A stretch of 36,024 nucleotides of DNA. Source: a bacterium (GTDB lineage Bacteria; Chloroflexota; Dormibacteria; UBA8260; Bog-877). Numbering within the stretch: the first letter of the stretch is position 1; each line of letters begins with the position of its first letter. The stretch spans positions 1-36,024 of the forward strand of contig JAJYWM010000286.1 of the NCBI GenBank assembly GCA_021791455.1. The letters are read 5' to 3'. A model generated the notes under the pieces. That model searched no databases. It was not told the origin of the DNA and saw nothing but the letters and a program-made list of their open reading frames with translations. Positions 23,125-30,112 of the stretch are shown one piece after another. The position numbers and the translations under genes were made by a program.

Positions 23125-23618
23125 CACTCGTTCCCCCGCCCGGCGGCTTGGTCCGCGAGCCAGTCGTCCATCGACATGTCCAGCCGCTTGCCCCCTTCGC
23201 CGGTGGCGGGCGGGGCCTGGCGGCCCTTGCCACCGCCGCCGCGCGGGCGCTTGGACGGGCGCTCGCGGCGGGGCCCCAGCGTCGGCAGGCCGCGCTCGTG
23301 CCACAGCCCGAGCACATACGCCGCCACCGCGAGGCCGACGACCACGAGCACAACGGGCACCCAGGCCACGGCCCCAACCCCCCAGGTGGCCCACAGCAGG
23401 CCTCCAGTGGGGCGGTGCTCCACCTCCAGCGTGACCATTGACGCCCAGCGGCCCGGCACCGACCAGATCTGGCCTTGCGGGCCATTACCAGACAGCAACA
23501 GCACGAGCCAGACGAGTTCCCAGAGGCCGCTTACCACCAAGGGCAGCTCGCAGCCAATCTGGAACGCTTCGGACCGCCCGCCGCCCAGGCTGCTCTTCGG
23601 CAGCTCTGGCCGGCTCAT
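23124..23618 (-). CDS. Two-helix membrane protein, probable anchor of the coupling protein
   Basis: The 164-residue protein has transmembrane segments at about 25-43 and 78-105, separated by about 35 extracellular residues. A basic Gly-rich cytosolic tail ends in DMSMDDWLADQ. This is the topology of the N-terminal part of VirD4 proteins, which is missing from the next gene. The ATG at 23618 overlaps the upstream stop by 4 bases, and the stop overlaps the coupling protein ATG by one base. Confidence 0.8.
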   Translation of the reverse strand: MSRPELPKSSLGGGRSEAFQIGCELPLVVSGLWELVWLVLLLSGNGPQGQIWSVPGRWASMVTLEVEHRPTGGLLWATWGVGAVAWVPVVLVVVGLAVAAYVLGLWHERGLPTLGPRRERPSKRPRGGGGKGRQAPPATGEGGKRLDMSMDDWLADQAAGRGNE

Positions 23619-24136
23619 CGGCCCACCCCCACAAGCTTGCGCAGCCAACCCCTACCGCCGCGCGACGCGCTCGCAGACGGGAACCGGATGCCAAACTCTC
23701 GCCCAAGGAGAGAGAGATCGAGCGTCCACTTCCGGCGGGATCGCTCGGCGCAGACGGCCAGCTCATGCTGCGCGTACTGCGCCGCGTCGGGGATCGACCA
23801 GCTGTTCACGGAGGCCAGGTGTTCCAGCGCCTCTCGCGCGACGCGATCCGACCCCGACACGCTCCGCGTCCGGCCCAGGTGGGTTGAGGCATGGCAAAGG
23901 TCGCAGAGGCAGGCGATGTGCGCGAGCACCTGCCTGTTGCCCTCGTATCCCCAATACTCATGCGCATGCAGGGGCCGGCCGCCACCACTGCTCCCGCAGG
24001 CTTCGCAGCGGTGTGAGGCTCGTCTGTACACCTCGCGCCGGATCTCATCCCAGCGCTCGGGTAGCGCAGTGCGTACATTCCGCTCCCAGCAGGATTTGGG
24101 AATCAACGTCAGCGGGAGGCGGGGCGAGTTGGCCAT
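23615..24136 (-). CDS. HNH-like zinc protein, copy 1
   Basis: The 173-residue protein begins RLPLTLIPKSCWERNVRTAL and has CEACG (C44, C47), HAHE (H57, H59), CLCDLCHASTHLG (C78, C81, H86), and then a helical region ending LDLSLLGREFGIRFP. The C-x2-C...HxHE...C-x2-CH arrangement is that of HNH-type nucleases found on actinobacterial plasmids. A paralogue with the same domain order lies at 31390-32055. ATG at 24136. The 3' end overlaps the next gene by 4 bases. Whether it cuts DNA or is a structural zinc protein is not known. Confidence 0.78.
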   Translation of the reverse strand: MANSPRLPLTLIPKSCWERNVRTALPERWDEIRREVYRRASHRCEACGSSGGGRPLHAHEYWGYEGNRQVLAHIACLCDLCHASTHLGRTRSVSGSDRVAREALEHLASVNSWSIPDAAQYAQHELAVCAERSRRKWTLDLSLLGREFGIRFPSASASRGGRGWLRKLVGVGR

Positions 24137-24153
24137 GTTCACACCATATCGCT

Positions 24154-24546
24154 CTACCAGGTCACCACCACAGTGTTTGACACGTTGGAGCGCTCCTGCA
24201 AGGTGAACTTTGTAGTGCCAGTCACGCCCTGCACGACAATCGTGCAACTCGTAGAGCCGCCAACGACTAGGCCGTCCTTCACGCATGCATTTGCCAACAG
24301 TTGCCATGGGCTGGTGCCGCCATTCAGCCCATAGGTGCCACCCTTCACCAGGCCCTTTACGGTCAGCACCACCGCGTACTCAGAGCCGCCAATCTCCGCA
24401 GCAGGCGGCCCCGCGCTCAGGTGCAGCGACACGGCCGCCGGAGCCGCAGTGGCCTTCGGAGCCACCGGCGCGGACGCCTGCCCGCAGCCCGCGAGCAGCA
24501 GCGCAGCGACCAAGACAGCCGGGGCCAAGCGCAGAACCTGTCGCAT
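24154..24546 (-). CDS. Lipoprotein
   Basis: The 130-residue product has a lipobox LLAGC with the acylated Cys at 21, an Ala/Pro-rich spacer, then a beta-rich domain (EYAVVLTVKGLVKGGTYGL, CTIVVQGVTGTTKFTL) resembling an Ig-like fold, with two further Cys. GGGAGGTGA lies 5 bases before the ATG at 24546. It lies between the VirB6-like gene and the HNH-like gene in the transfer operon, so a surface role in mating is plausible. Confidence 0.85.
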   Translation of the reverse strand: MRQVLRLAPAVLVAALLLAGCGQASAPVAPKATAAPAAVSLHLSAGPPAAEIGGSEYAVVLTVKGLVKGGTYGLNGGTSPWQLLANACVKDGLVVGGSTSCTIVVQGVTGTTKFTLQERSNVSNTVVVTW

Positions 24547-24647
24547 GCCATCACCTCCCGCTCGAACTGAACCTACCACCACAATACACCGCGCGCGCAC
24601 GTAAATAAGCCCATGTGCAACCGCACGGGAACCGTCATCCAACCGTT

Positions 24648-26522
24648 TCATGGTTGCCCTTCCGTTTTCTTCGGCTCGCTGGGCGGTTTCTGCGGCACCC
24701 CGAACTTCTGCGCGTGCGCCCGAAGCTGCGCCTCCAGGTGCGCGGACTGCGTTTGGGTGAACTTCGCCGCCGCGCCCACCCGTGCGGGATGGCTTCGGCT
24801 CTGCACGTTGAACGCGCCTGTCGCTACCGCCTGCTGGCGCATCCCCTCGAACTCCGCCTTGGCCTGGGCCCGCTGAGTGTCAGTTGCCAGCTGCGCGTCG
24901 GTGATGACGGTCTGCGCCTTCAGCCTCGTGGCGGCTGCCGCCTCGTCGCGCTCGGACTGGCCCAGTGGCGCGCCAGCCTTGTACTGTGGGTTGAGACCCC
25001 CAGTCGTCATATACTCCCTCACGCTTTCATCGTCACGGCCTGCCGCCATCGCATCAGCCCGGCCCATCAGGCCATCGTGGCTGGCTTGCGCTTGGGCCAT
25101 GCGCGCTCCCGCCTGGTCGGTCAAGGCTTTGTCAACCTGGTCCCAATGGGCGGTCAATTTCGCCTCGCCCAGCCGCCCGGCCTTGGTCGGGGTGATGGCC
25201 CTCGAAGCGTCTGCCGCGGTGGCCGTGCCCATCGCCATCCGATACCCGGCCATCGATCCAAACACGAGGCTCTGGCCGCGGGGCTCGGTCGGACGCAGGA
25301 TTCCTCCAGGCGGATGCAACAGCCCCTTCGCGGCCCCCCCAACGGTCAGCGTGCCGACGCCCACCGCGTCCGCAAATGCGTTGTGACGAGGGAAGAACAT
25401 GCCCAGCATTCCATGAGGCCCAGCTCCAAAGCCACCTCCACCGCCTCCACCACCGCCTCCGGCGGCGCGACCACCACCACCTGCGCCGTCGCCCTCATCC
25501 AGGCGACCCCGGCCGAGCCTTGTGAGGCCGCTGCTGAGGTGCCCAGCCGCAGCGGTCCCAAACACATTTCGGAACGCGCGCGGGGCCAGAGCGGCCACGT
25601 CGATAAGCCCAGCCGCGCCCATGCCGGCCCCACCCACGGTTCCACTCTCGGCGGCACGGACTAGTTTGTCGGTCAGAGCCAGGCCGACGGTCATTAGCAA
25701 GAGGGTGATCGCCACCTGCAGCGGGCCCACACCGGGCGCTCCCAACGCGAGCGTCAAGGTGATCGCGAAGCCGACACAGCCGATGATCTGGGCAGCGAGA
25801 GCGCCCGTGGCCGAACCCAGCCACCACTTGTAAAACCCGTTCTGAGGGTCATACAGAGCGATCGGAAGGGCGAGGGGCATTAAGGTCAGGCAGAAGATCA
25901 GGATGACGCTCCGCATGAACATCAGCCAGACCAGGTAGGCGAGGAAGAACGCCATGAGCAGGCCAAACAACACCAGGACTGGCGTCATCTCCGGCCCGGC
26001 CGCCATCGCCGAGACAGCGGCCGTCACCACGTCCTGCATGAACAGCTTTGCAATCCCGCCTATCATCACGTGCGAGGTAACAGCCAGAAGGTTCCCCATC
26101 AGCGCATAGCCGACCTTGCTAAACGTCGTGGCGACGAACCCAAACAAGTTGTATGCGATGTTTGCAGGCGGGGACAGGAGGATCATCAGGAAGCCCCATT
26201 TGGGCACCACGTCCATCAGCACCATCGTGGGCGTCAAGTTCTCGTTTGTGGCCCAGAGCTTCATGATCCTGGCTCCCGCGATTAAGGTCAAGATCGCCAT
26301 CGCAGATGGTGTCAGCACGGCGTACAGCGAATGGACTTGGGACACTTGCGCGGGATTGATCTGCCCCGTCAGGGTCTCAAAAAGGAACCCTAACGGCGTC
26401 TTCGGATTGGCTGGGTTGCCAAGCAAATTGTTGAAGACGACGGACCAGAGCGCACCCAGGGGGTCGGCCACATCGTGGGCAATCGTGCCAATCAAGTGCG
26501 GCAGCAGGCCGAGCCAGCTCAT
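24648..26522 (-). CDS. VirB6/TrbL-like polytopic membrane protein
   Basis: This 624-residue protein has hydrophobic segments at about 65-87, 108-133, 140-160, 180-200, 203-224, 236-262 and 268-287. A cytosolic C-terminal half of about 330 residues follows, with a poly-Gly linker (345-368), and ends in a basic Pro-rich tail. The organisation matches TrbL/VirB6 inner-membrane channel subunits of type IV secretion, including the central PLALPIALYDPQNGF-type loop. It is the only recognisable mating-channel subunit in the window. The ATG at 26522 overlaps the stop of a 57-residue membrane protein gene by one base. Confidence 0.83.
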   Translation of the reverse strand: MSWLGLLPHLIGTIAHDVADPLGALWSVVFNNLLGNPANPKTPLGFLFETLTGQINPAQVSQVHSLYAVLTPSAMAILTLIAGARIMKLWATNENLTPTMVLMDVVPKWGFLMILLSPPANIAYNLFGFVATTFSKVGYALMGNLLAVTSHVMIGGIAKLFMQDVVTAAVSAMAAGPEMTPVLVLFGLLMAFFLAYLVWLMFMRSVILIFCLTLMPLALPIALYDPQNGFYKWWLGSATGALAAQIIGCVGFAITLTLALGAPGVGPLQVAITLLLMTVGLALTDKLVRAAESGTVGGAGMGAAGLIDVAALAPRAFRNVFGTAAAGHLSSGLTRLGRGRLDEGDGAGGGGRAAGGGGGGGGGGFGAGPHGMLGMFFPRHNAFADAVGVGTLTVGGAAKGLLHPPGGILRPTEPRGQSLVFGSMAGYRMAMGTATAADASRAITPTKAGRLGEAKLTAHWDQVDKALTDQAGARMAQAQASHDGLMGRADAMAAGRDDESVREYMTTGGLNPQYKAGAPLGQSERDEAAAATRLKAQTVITDAQLATDTQRAQAKAEFEGMRQQAVATGAFNVQSRSHPARVGAAAKFTQTQSAHLEAQLRAHAQKFGVPQKPPSEPKKTEGQP

Positions 26523-26695
26523 CAGCGCTTACCCCCATCTTTGGCTGCGGTTTCTCGCGCCCACGCCTCGGGCTCGGGCCAGCCAAGCACCACCGCCCCG
26601 ATCTCGACCAGGGTCGGGGTCAGCACGATCGCGAATGCCAGCACGGCGGCGATCACCGCCGCGTCTGCCACGAAGGAGAGAAAGTGCTGGATCAT
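26522..26695 (-). CDS. 57-residue membrane protein
   Basis: The product is MIQHFLSFVADAAVIAAVLA followed by FAIVLTPTLVEIGAVVLGWP and a charged end. It has one long or two short membrane helices. Its TGA overlaps the VirB6-like ATG by one base, so it is part of the operon. Position and size would suit a small pilin-like or VirB3-like subunit, but there is no sequence evidence for either. Confidence 0.65.
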   Translation of the reverse strand: MIQHFLSFVADAAVIAAVLAFAIVLTPTLVEIGAVVLGWPEPEAWARETAAKDGGKR

Positions 26696-26766
26696 GCGAG
26701 TTTCGCCGCTCCGATCAGTTCGTTCATCTCGTGGGGCCCCCTCTTTGGCGAAGCGTTGTCAATGAA

Positions 26767-26952
26767 TCAACTTTCCGCGCGAGCCGCCCGAGACAGAAAC
26801 CGGCGCGCCTTTTGCAGCTCTTTGCGGGCGTCGGCGAGGTCCAACAACACGTCCGGGTCGCCATCGCGCTGCTCGGCGGCGGCCGCGTGGAGGTACCGGG
26901 TCGCCCGGATGGTCGCCAGCTCGGCCGCGTCGAGACTGGTCAGCTTGCTCAT
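26767..26952 (-). CDS. Small helical protein (61 aa)
   Basis: It is a charged, entirely helical product (DVLLDLADARKELQKARRFL) with no membrane segment. The ATG at 26952 overlaps the preceding stop by 4 bases. It is followed by a 71-base gap. Unknown function within the transfer operon. Confidence 0.6.
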   Translation of the reverse strand: MSKLTSLDAAELATIRATRYLHAAAAEQRDGDPDVLLDLADARKELQKARRFLSRAARAES

Positions 26953-27152
26953 CGCCGGTCCCGTCGCGCGAGGTGGGCGAGGTGGGCGATGGCCTGACGG
27001 GCCAGCTCATCGTCGCGCGCGTCGCCGCGCGGTGACGGCGGACGGGCGACCAGCTCACGGGCCCACTCCCAGGCGTCCTCCATGAGGTTTAGCGCCTCTT
27101 CCCACCACGGCTGATAGCCACTGCGTCCGATCAGATAATTCAGAACTCGCAT
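26949..27152 (-). CDS. Small helical protein (67 aa)
   Basis: The start at 27152 is supported by AAAGGAGCG about 8 bases upstream. The product has an aromatic helix (PWWEEALNLMEDAWEWAREL) and an Arg-rich end, so it may be membrane-peripheral. It overlaps the next gene by 4 bases and follows the PKD-like gene by 14 bases. Not recognised. Confidence 0.65.
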   Translation of the reverse strand: MRVLNYLIGRSGYQPWWEEALNLMEDAWEWARELVARPPSPRGDARDDELARQAIAHLAHLARRDRR

Positions 27153-27166
27153 GTTTTGCGCTCCTT

Positions 27167-28264
27167 TTATGAGCAGTTCGTTTTCGTCGGGCAGACCGGG
27201 ATGCTCTCGATTTGGCCGACCACAATCCAGTGTGGGGCGACGGGCAGGTGCAGCCAGTACGACCCCAGCGACTTCTCATGGCGGCCCTGGGCGTCCCGCC
27301 AGATGGCAACCGCGCTCACCCACAGATCCTGAGTGGCCGTCACCGGGATCTGGTCTTTGGGGGTGATGACCGGGTACGGCGTCGGATGCTCGCCATGAAC
27401 CGAGACGTCGTAGTAGGTGAACTGCACGGTGCTGTTCGGGCCAGGTGTCCCCATCGCGCCGGGCGAGGCGTCGAATTGGCTTCGGCCATCGCCAAAATCC
27501 CACGTAACGCCGACCCTTTGGATGGCCACCGCGACCGTCAGCACGAGCGACCGTCCTCCCGCCGAGGCGATAGGGCCACTCGTCACTGTCGTCGATTTGA
27601 GGAGGAGTTCGGGCACGTTCGAATTAGCCACGACGTAGTTTGTGGCGAGGTCCACCAGGGCGTCCCGAGCAGGTAAGCTGGCGACCGTACCGCCGCGCAG
27701 CTTTTGCGTGACCAGCGCCTCGAGACCGTTCACTGCGGGGGTGAGCTGAGACCACACGACAGACCACTTGGTGACCGGCACGAACGAGAATCCATCCGGG
27801 ACCCATGGGGAGTAGTCGCATGTCGCCGGCGTGGTGGTGGTGGCCGGGGTGACCTGGCCAGTCCGCGAGTAGTTCGCCAGGATGTAGTACTCGGCGATGG
27901 GCGGCACACCGAACCCGAGGCCGCCACCATGTAGGCCGACCAGGTGCTCGTGGCCGAACGGGTCCGTCCACGCCAGCTGGCCGCCTGCGCCTACTCCCAC
28001 AGCTTCACCCACGAAAAAAGGGCCGGCGCAGATCGCCTTGGAGATCGTGCCAATGGTGCCGCCGCCGCCTGAGCCCGCGCCCGCCTTGGGGGTAGGGCCG
28101 GGGATCGCGTCGAACGCCGTCACGGTCGCGGTGTTCGAGGAGCAGGCCGTGATTGATGTACATGCCGGCGGATCTGCGGCCAGCACTGGGGATGCCAGCA
28201 GGCCCACGGCGCTGAGCGCGATCCCAGCAGCCAGCACCGCCGCCACGGCGCGACGGCTCAGCAT
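27167..28264 (-). CDS. Secreted protein with PKD-like domain
   Basis: This 365-residue protein has a clear signal peptide (MLSRRAVAAVLAAGIALSAV, cleavage probably after SPVLA near residue 29). A Gly-rich and Cys-containing region follows, and a C-terminal domain carries VTWDFGDGRS, the hallmark of PKD domains. A final beta stretch ends near two cysteines. The ATG at 28264 lies 7 bases inside the upstream lipoprotein gene. PKD domains mediate extracellular contacts, so a mating-surface role is plausible. Similar two-gene layouts in monoderm transfer operons cannot be confirmed by eye. Confidence 0.82.
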   Translation of the reverse strand: MLSRRAVAAVLAAGIALSAVGLLASPVLAADPPACTSITACSSNTATVTAFDAIPGPTPKAGAGSGGGGTIGTISKAICAGPFFVGEAVGVGAGGQLAWTDPFGHEHLVGLHGGGLGFGVPPIAEYYILANYSRTGQVTPATTTTPATCDYSPWVPDGFSFVPVTKWSVVWSQLTPAVNGLEALVTQKLRGGTVASLPARDALVDLATNYVVANSNVPELLLKSTTVTSGPIASAGGRSLVLTVAVAIQRVGVTWDFGDGRSQFDASPGAMGTPGPNSTVQFTYYDVSVHGEHPTPYPVITPKDQIPVTATQDLWVSAVAIWRDAQGRHEKSLGSYWLHLPVAPHWIVVGQIESIPVCPTKTNCS

Positions 28265-28965
28265 CCGGGAACCGAGCCCGAGGGCTGCTGCTTGCCGGCG
28301 TACTCGACCCACGCAGCCGAACAGGTCACATGGGCGACCGGGGTCCACACCTCGGTCCGGAGGCCGGGGAGGCCAGGAACGGGCGGGAGAGCCACGAGGC
28401 TCCCCTGGAGGACCCAGGTCACGGCTGGGGCCGTGGCGGGGATGGCCATGAACACTCGGCCTCCCGACGCAGCAGTGGTGCAGGCACCGCTGCCATGCAC
28501 CACGACGGCGATCGGGCCCGCTCCCGCAGCGCTTGGCGCGTTTGGGGGTGTGGCAAACGCACCAACCACGTGCCACATACTCGCGAGACAGCCCGGCGGG
28601 GTCTCGACCAAAGTTTGCCCCTCGCCAAGGGTGGTTCTCCACCCAGGCATCGCCAGCGCCCTACCCAGCACGTCAATCACATCCAACTCGGCCTGCTGGC
28701 GAGCGGTTGGGGGCATGCCATCGGGGCCGCCACCGGTCAGGATCACGGTTGCGGCTGCCCACCCCTTAAATCCAGCCTCATCCGCCGCGACCGCTGAGGT
28801 GGGCTTGGCCGTGGGGCTCGGGGTCACCGTGAGTGTGGACGAGGCCGTGGCCGACGGGCTCGGCGTCGAGCCGGAGGGCGCGTGGTGAGTGACCGAGGTC
28901 GCGCCGCACGCCGCAAGAAGTAGCCCGGCCGCGAGGCCCGACGCCATCAGGGGGTACCTACTCAT
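28258..28965 (-). CDS. Lipoprotein, first gene of transfer operon
   Basis: The 235-residue protein has a lipobox LLLAAC (Cys 20), a Ser/Thr/Pro-rich spacer (about 28-58) and a soluble domain with Cys pairs (near 126, 161, 212 and 235). GAGGAAC precedes the ATG by about 3-7 bases. It is the promoter-proximal gene of the long minus-strand operon, transcribed from the operator-bearing promoter at 29034-29063. Extracellular function is inferred from lipidation only. Confidence 0.83.
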   Translation of the reverse strand: MSRYPLMASGLAAGLLLAACGATSVTHHAPSGSTPSPSATASSTLTVTPSPTAKPTSAVAADEAGFKGWAAATVILTGGGPDGMPPTARQQAELDVIDVLGRALAMPGWRTTLGEGQTLVETPPGCLASMWHVVGAFATPPNAPSAAGAGPIAVVVHGSGACTTAASGGRVFMAIPATAPAVTWVLQGSLVALPPVPGLPGLRTEVWTPVAHVTCSAAWVEYAGKQQPSGSVPGC

Positions 28966-29033
28966 CTCAGTTCCTCGGCCTCAAGGGGTCTCAATGGGCG
29001 GCGGACCTGAGACCGAGCCCGCCGCCATTCAGC

Positions 29034-29063
29034 AGTGTAGCACATTGCTATCGCGATACACAA
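29034..29063 (-). promoter_or_regulatory. Transfer operon promoter with embedded palindromic operator
   Basis: On the minus strand, -35 TTGTGT (29058-29063) and -10 TACACT (29034-29039, preceded by TGC) are 18 bp apart. The palindrome TATCGCGATA (29049-29058) fills half the spacer. A repressor bound there would block the promoter. The divergent ribbon-helix-helix gene at 29112 is the obvious candidate regulator. Confidence 0.65.
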
Positions 29064-29096
29064 ACAGTCCCATGTCTCTCTTTTGTCGCCGACCAA

Positions 29097-29105
29097 TGTT
29101 AGGAT
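29097..29105 (+). promoter_or_regulatory. Promoter of the divergent RHH gene
   Basis: TGTTAGGAT (extended -10) ends 6 bases before the ATG at 29112. No ribosome binding site fits, so the mRNA is probably leaderless. Confidence 0.5.
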
Positions 29106-29111
29106 GCCCCC

Positions 29112-29348
29112 ATGGCGAGAATCAGCCACCCCAGGCCCCGTCCGGACGAGCGTCGTATGAGCGTGGTGGTGGCGGCAGACGACGCGAAGTGGCTCGACGG
29201 AGTACTGGCAGACGCCCGCCGCAAAGGGGCGCTCGGGGTCGGCAACTCGGCCCTCATCCGCCTTGCGTTCAGCCGCCTTCGGGCTGAGCCCTCGGACAAG
29301 GTGGTAGCCGAGCTCATCCGGCTGCGCGGGCGGGGCCAGGACCAGTAG
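29112..29348 (+). CDS. Ribbon-helix-helix-like regulator candidate
   Basis: This 78-residue protein has MSVVVAADDAKWLDGVLADA and SALIRLAFSRLRA, a strand-helix-helix pattern related to the two proteins of the par operon (9082-9480, 9480-9929) but without their long N-terminal extension. It is divergent from the transfer operon, whose promoter contains a palindrome. A role as transfer repressor is inferred. Its last 35 bases overlap the convergent gene at 29314. Confidence 0.72.
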   Translation: MARISHPRPRPDERRMSVVVAADDAKWLDGVLADARRKGALGVGNSALIRLAFSRLRAEPSDKVVAELIRLRGRGQDQ

Positions 29349-29544
29349 GGAGCCGGCGGAGGGCCCAACGCCAGCCCTCCGGCACGAGAGACAAGAGGAC
29401 TGGGCGCTCCTCCTCGTACGCCGCCAGGGCGAGAACGACCCAGCCTGCCTCCCACACGGCTGCTAGGCCGACCATGAAGATAGCGGCGCGCTCTTCCAGT
29501 GAGTGGGTACGGGCGTTCATGCTGCGCGGGGGGTTGTGCGTCAT
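29314..29544 (-). CDS. Small membrane protein (76 aa)
   Basis: The ATG at 29544 overlaps the stop of the upstream gene by 4 bases. The product has one membrane helix (AAIFMVGLAAVWEAGWVVLALAA, about residues 21-43) and a basic C-terminus. It is convergent with and overlaps the RHH gene. Unknown function. Confidence 0.62.
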   Translation of the reverse strand: MTHNPPRSMNARTHSLEERAAIFMVGLAAVWEAGWVVLALAAYEEERPVLLSLVPEGWRWALRRLPTGPGPARAAG

Positions 29545-30008
29545 GGGCACGCCAGCAAATGCTTCCCCGTGGGGGCAGTCACGATGGTGAAAGTGGGGAC
29601 CCGCTGATTGCCCTTTACCACGACCTTCATGAGGTGCCCGTACAAGGTTCTTGTGTAAGTGCTGCCGCCCGCACCGGGGCCGCCGCACATGACGCCCAGG
29701 GGAGGCGAAAAGATCTGCGCCTTGCCCGTGACCGCGAAGGTCCACCCATCTGCGGTCTGCACGGGCATGGACATTTTGGAATACCCGGAAAAGTCCTGTT
29801 CCACCCACTGGGCGTCCGTTTGATCCTCCTCAGCGATGAGCGAGTTGCCACTGATCACAGGAAGTGGACTTGGATGACTCACCACTACAGAGTTGCTGGT
29901 GGCGGCAGGATGAGTCAAGTACTGAGAGCCGAGGTACAGTGCCCCTCCGAATGCGACAAACAGCAGCAAAGTAACGGTCGCTTTGGCTAGGCGGATCGCA
30001 AAACTCAT
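29541..30008 (-). CDS. Membrane-anchored extracellular protein
   Basis: The 155-residue protein has a single N-terminal membrane segment (about residues 9-30) and a mostly beta extracellular part with two Cys (near 107 and 154). The ATG at 30008 is 6 bases after TGTTAGGGT. The topology, a short cytosolic tail with an extracellular domain, resembles bitopic subunits of secretion systems, but sequence similarity is not evident. Confidence 0.72.
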   Translation of the reverse strand: MSFAIRLAKATVTLLLFVAFGGALYLGSQYLTHPAATSNSVVVSHPSPLPVISGNSLIAEEDQTDAQWVEQDFSGYSKMSMPVQTADGWTFAVTGKAQIFSPPLGVMCGGPGAGGSTYTRTLYGHLMKVVVKGNQRVPTFTIVTAPTGKHLLACP

Positions 30009-30014
30009 AAGAAC

Positions 30015-30023
30015 ACCCTAACA
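30015..30023 (-). promoter_or_regulatory. Extended -10 promoter
   Basis: On the minus strand TGTTAGGGT ends 6 bases before the ATG at 30008, the same geometry as the promoters of parA, the relaxase, and the genes at 16225 and 29112. Confidence 0.5.
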
Positions 30024-30112
30024 CGAGAGCTAACACAAAAAAGGCCGTCTGCGCGAGCCAACTCGACCAACGCCTGCCCGTGATGTCTTGTTGCTGCAGC
30101 TCGCATCATCAC

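Noticed and set aside
22555..24180. 541-residue plus-strand frame
   Set aside because: It is antisense to the coupling protein, its anchor and the HNH-like gene, all of which have clear motifs.
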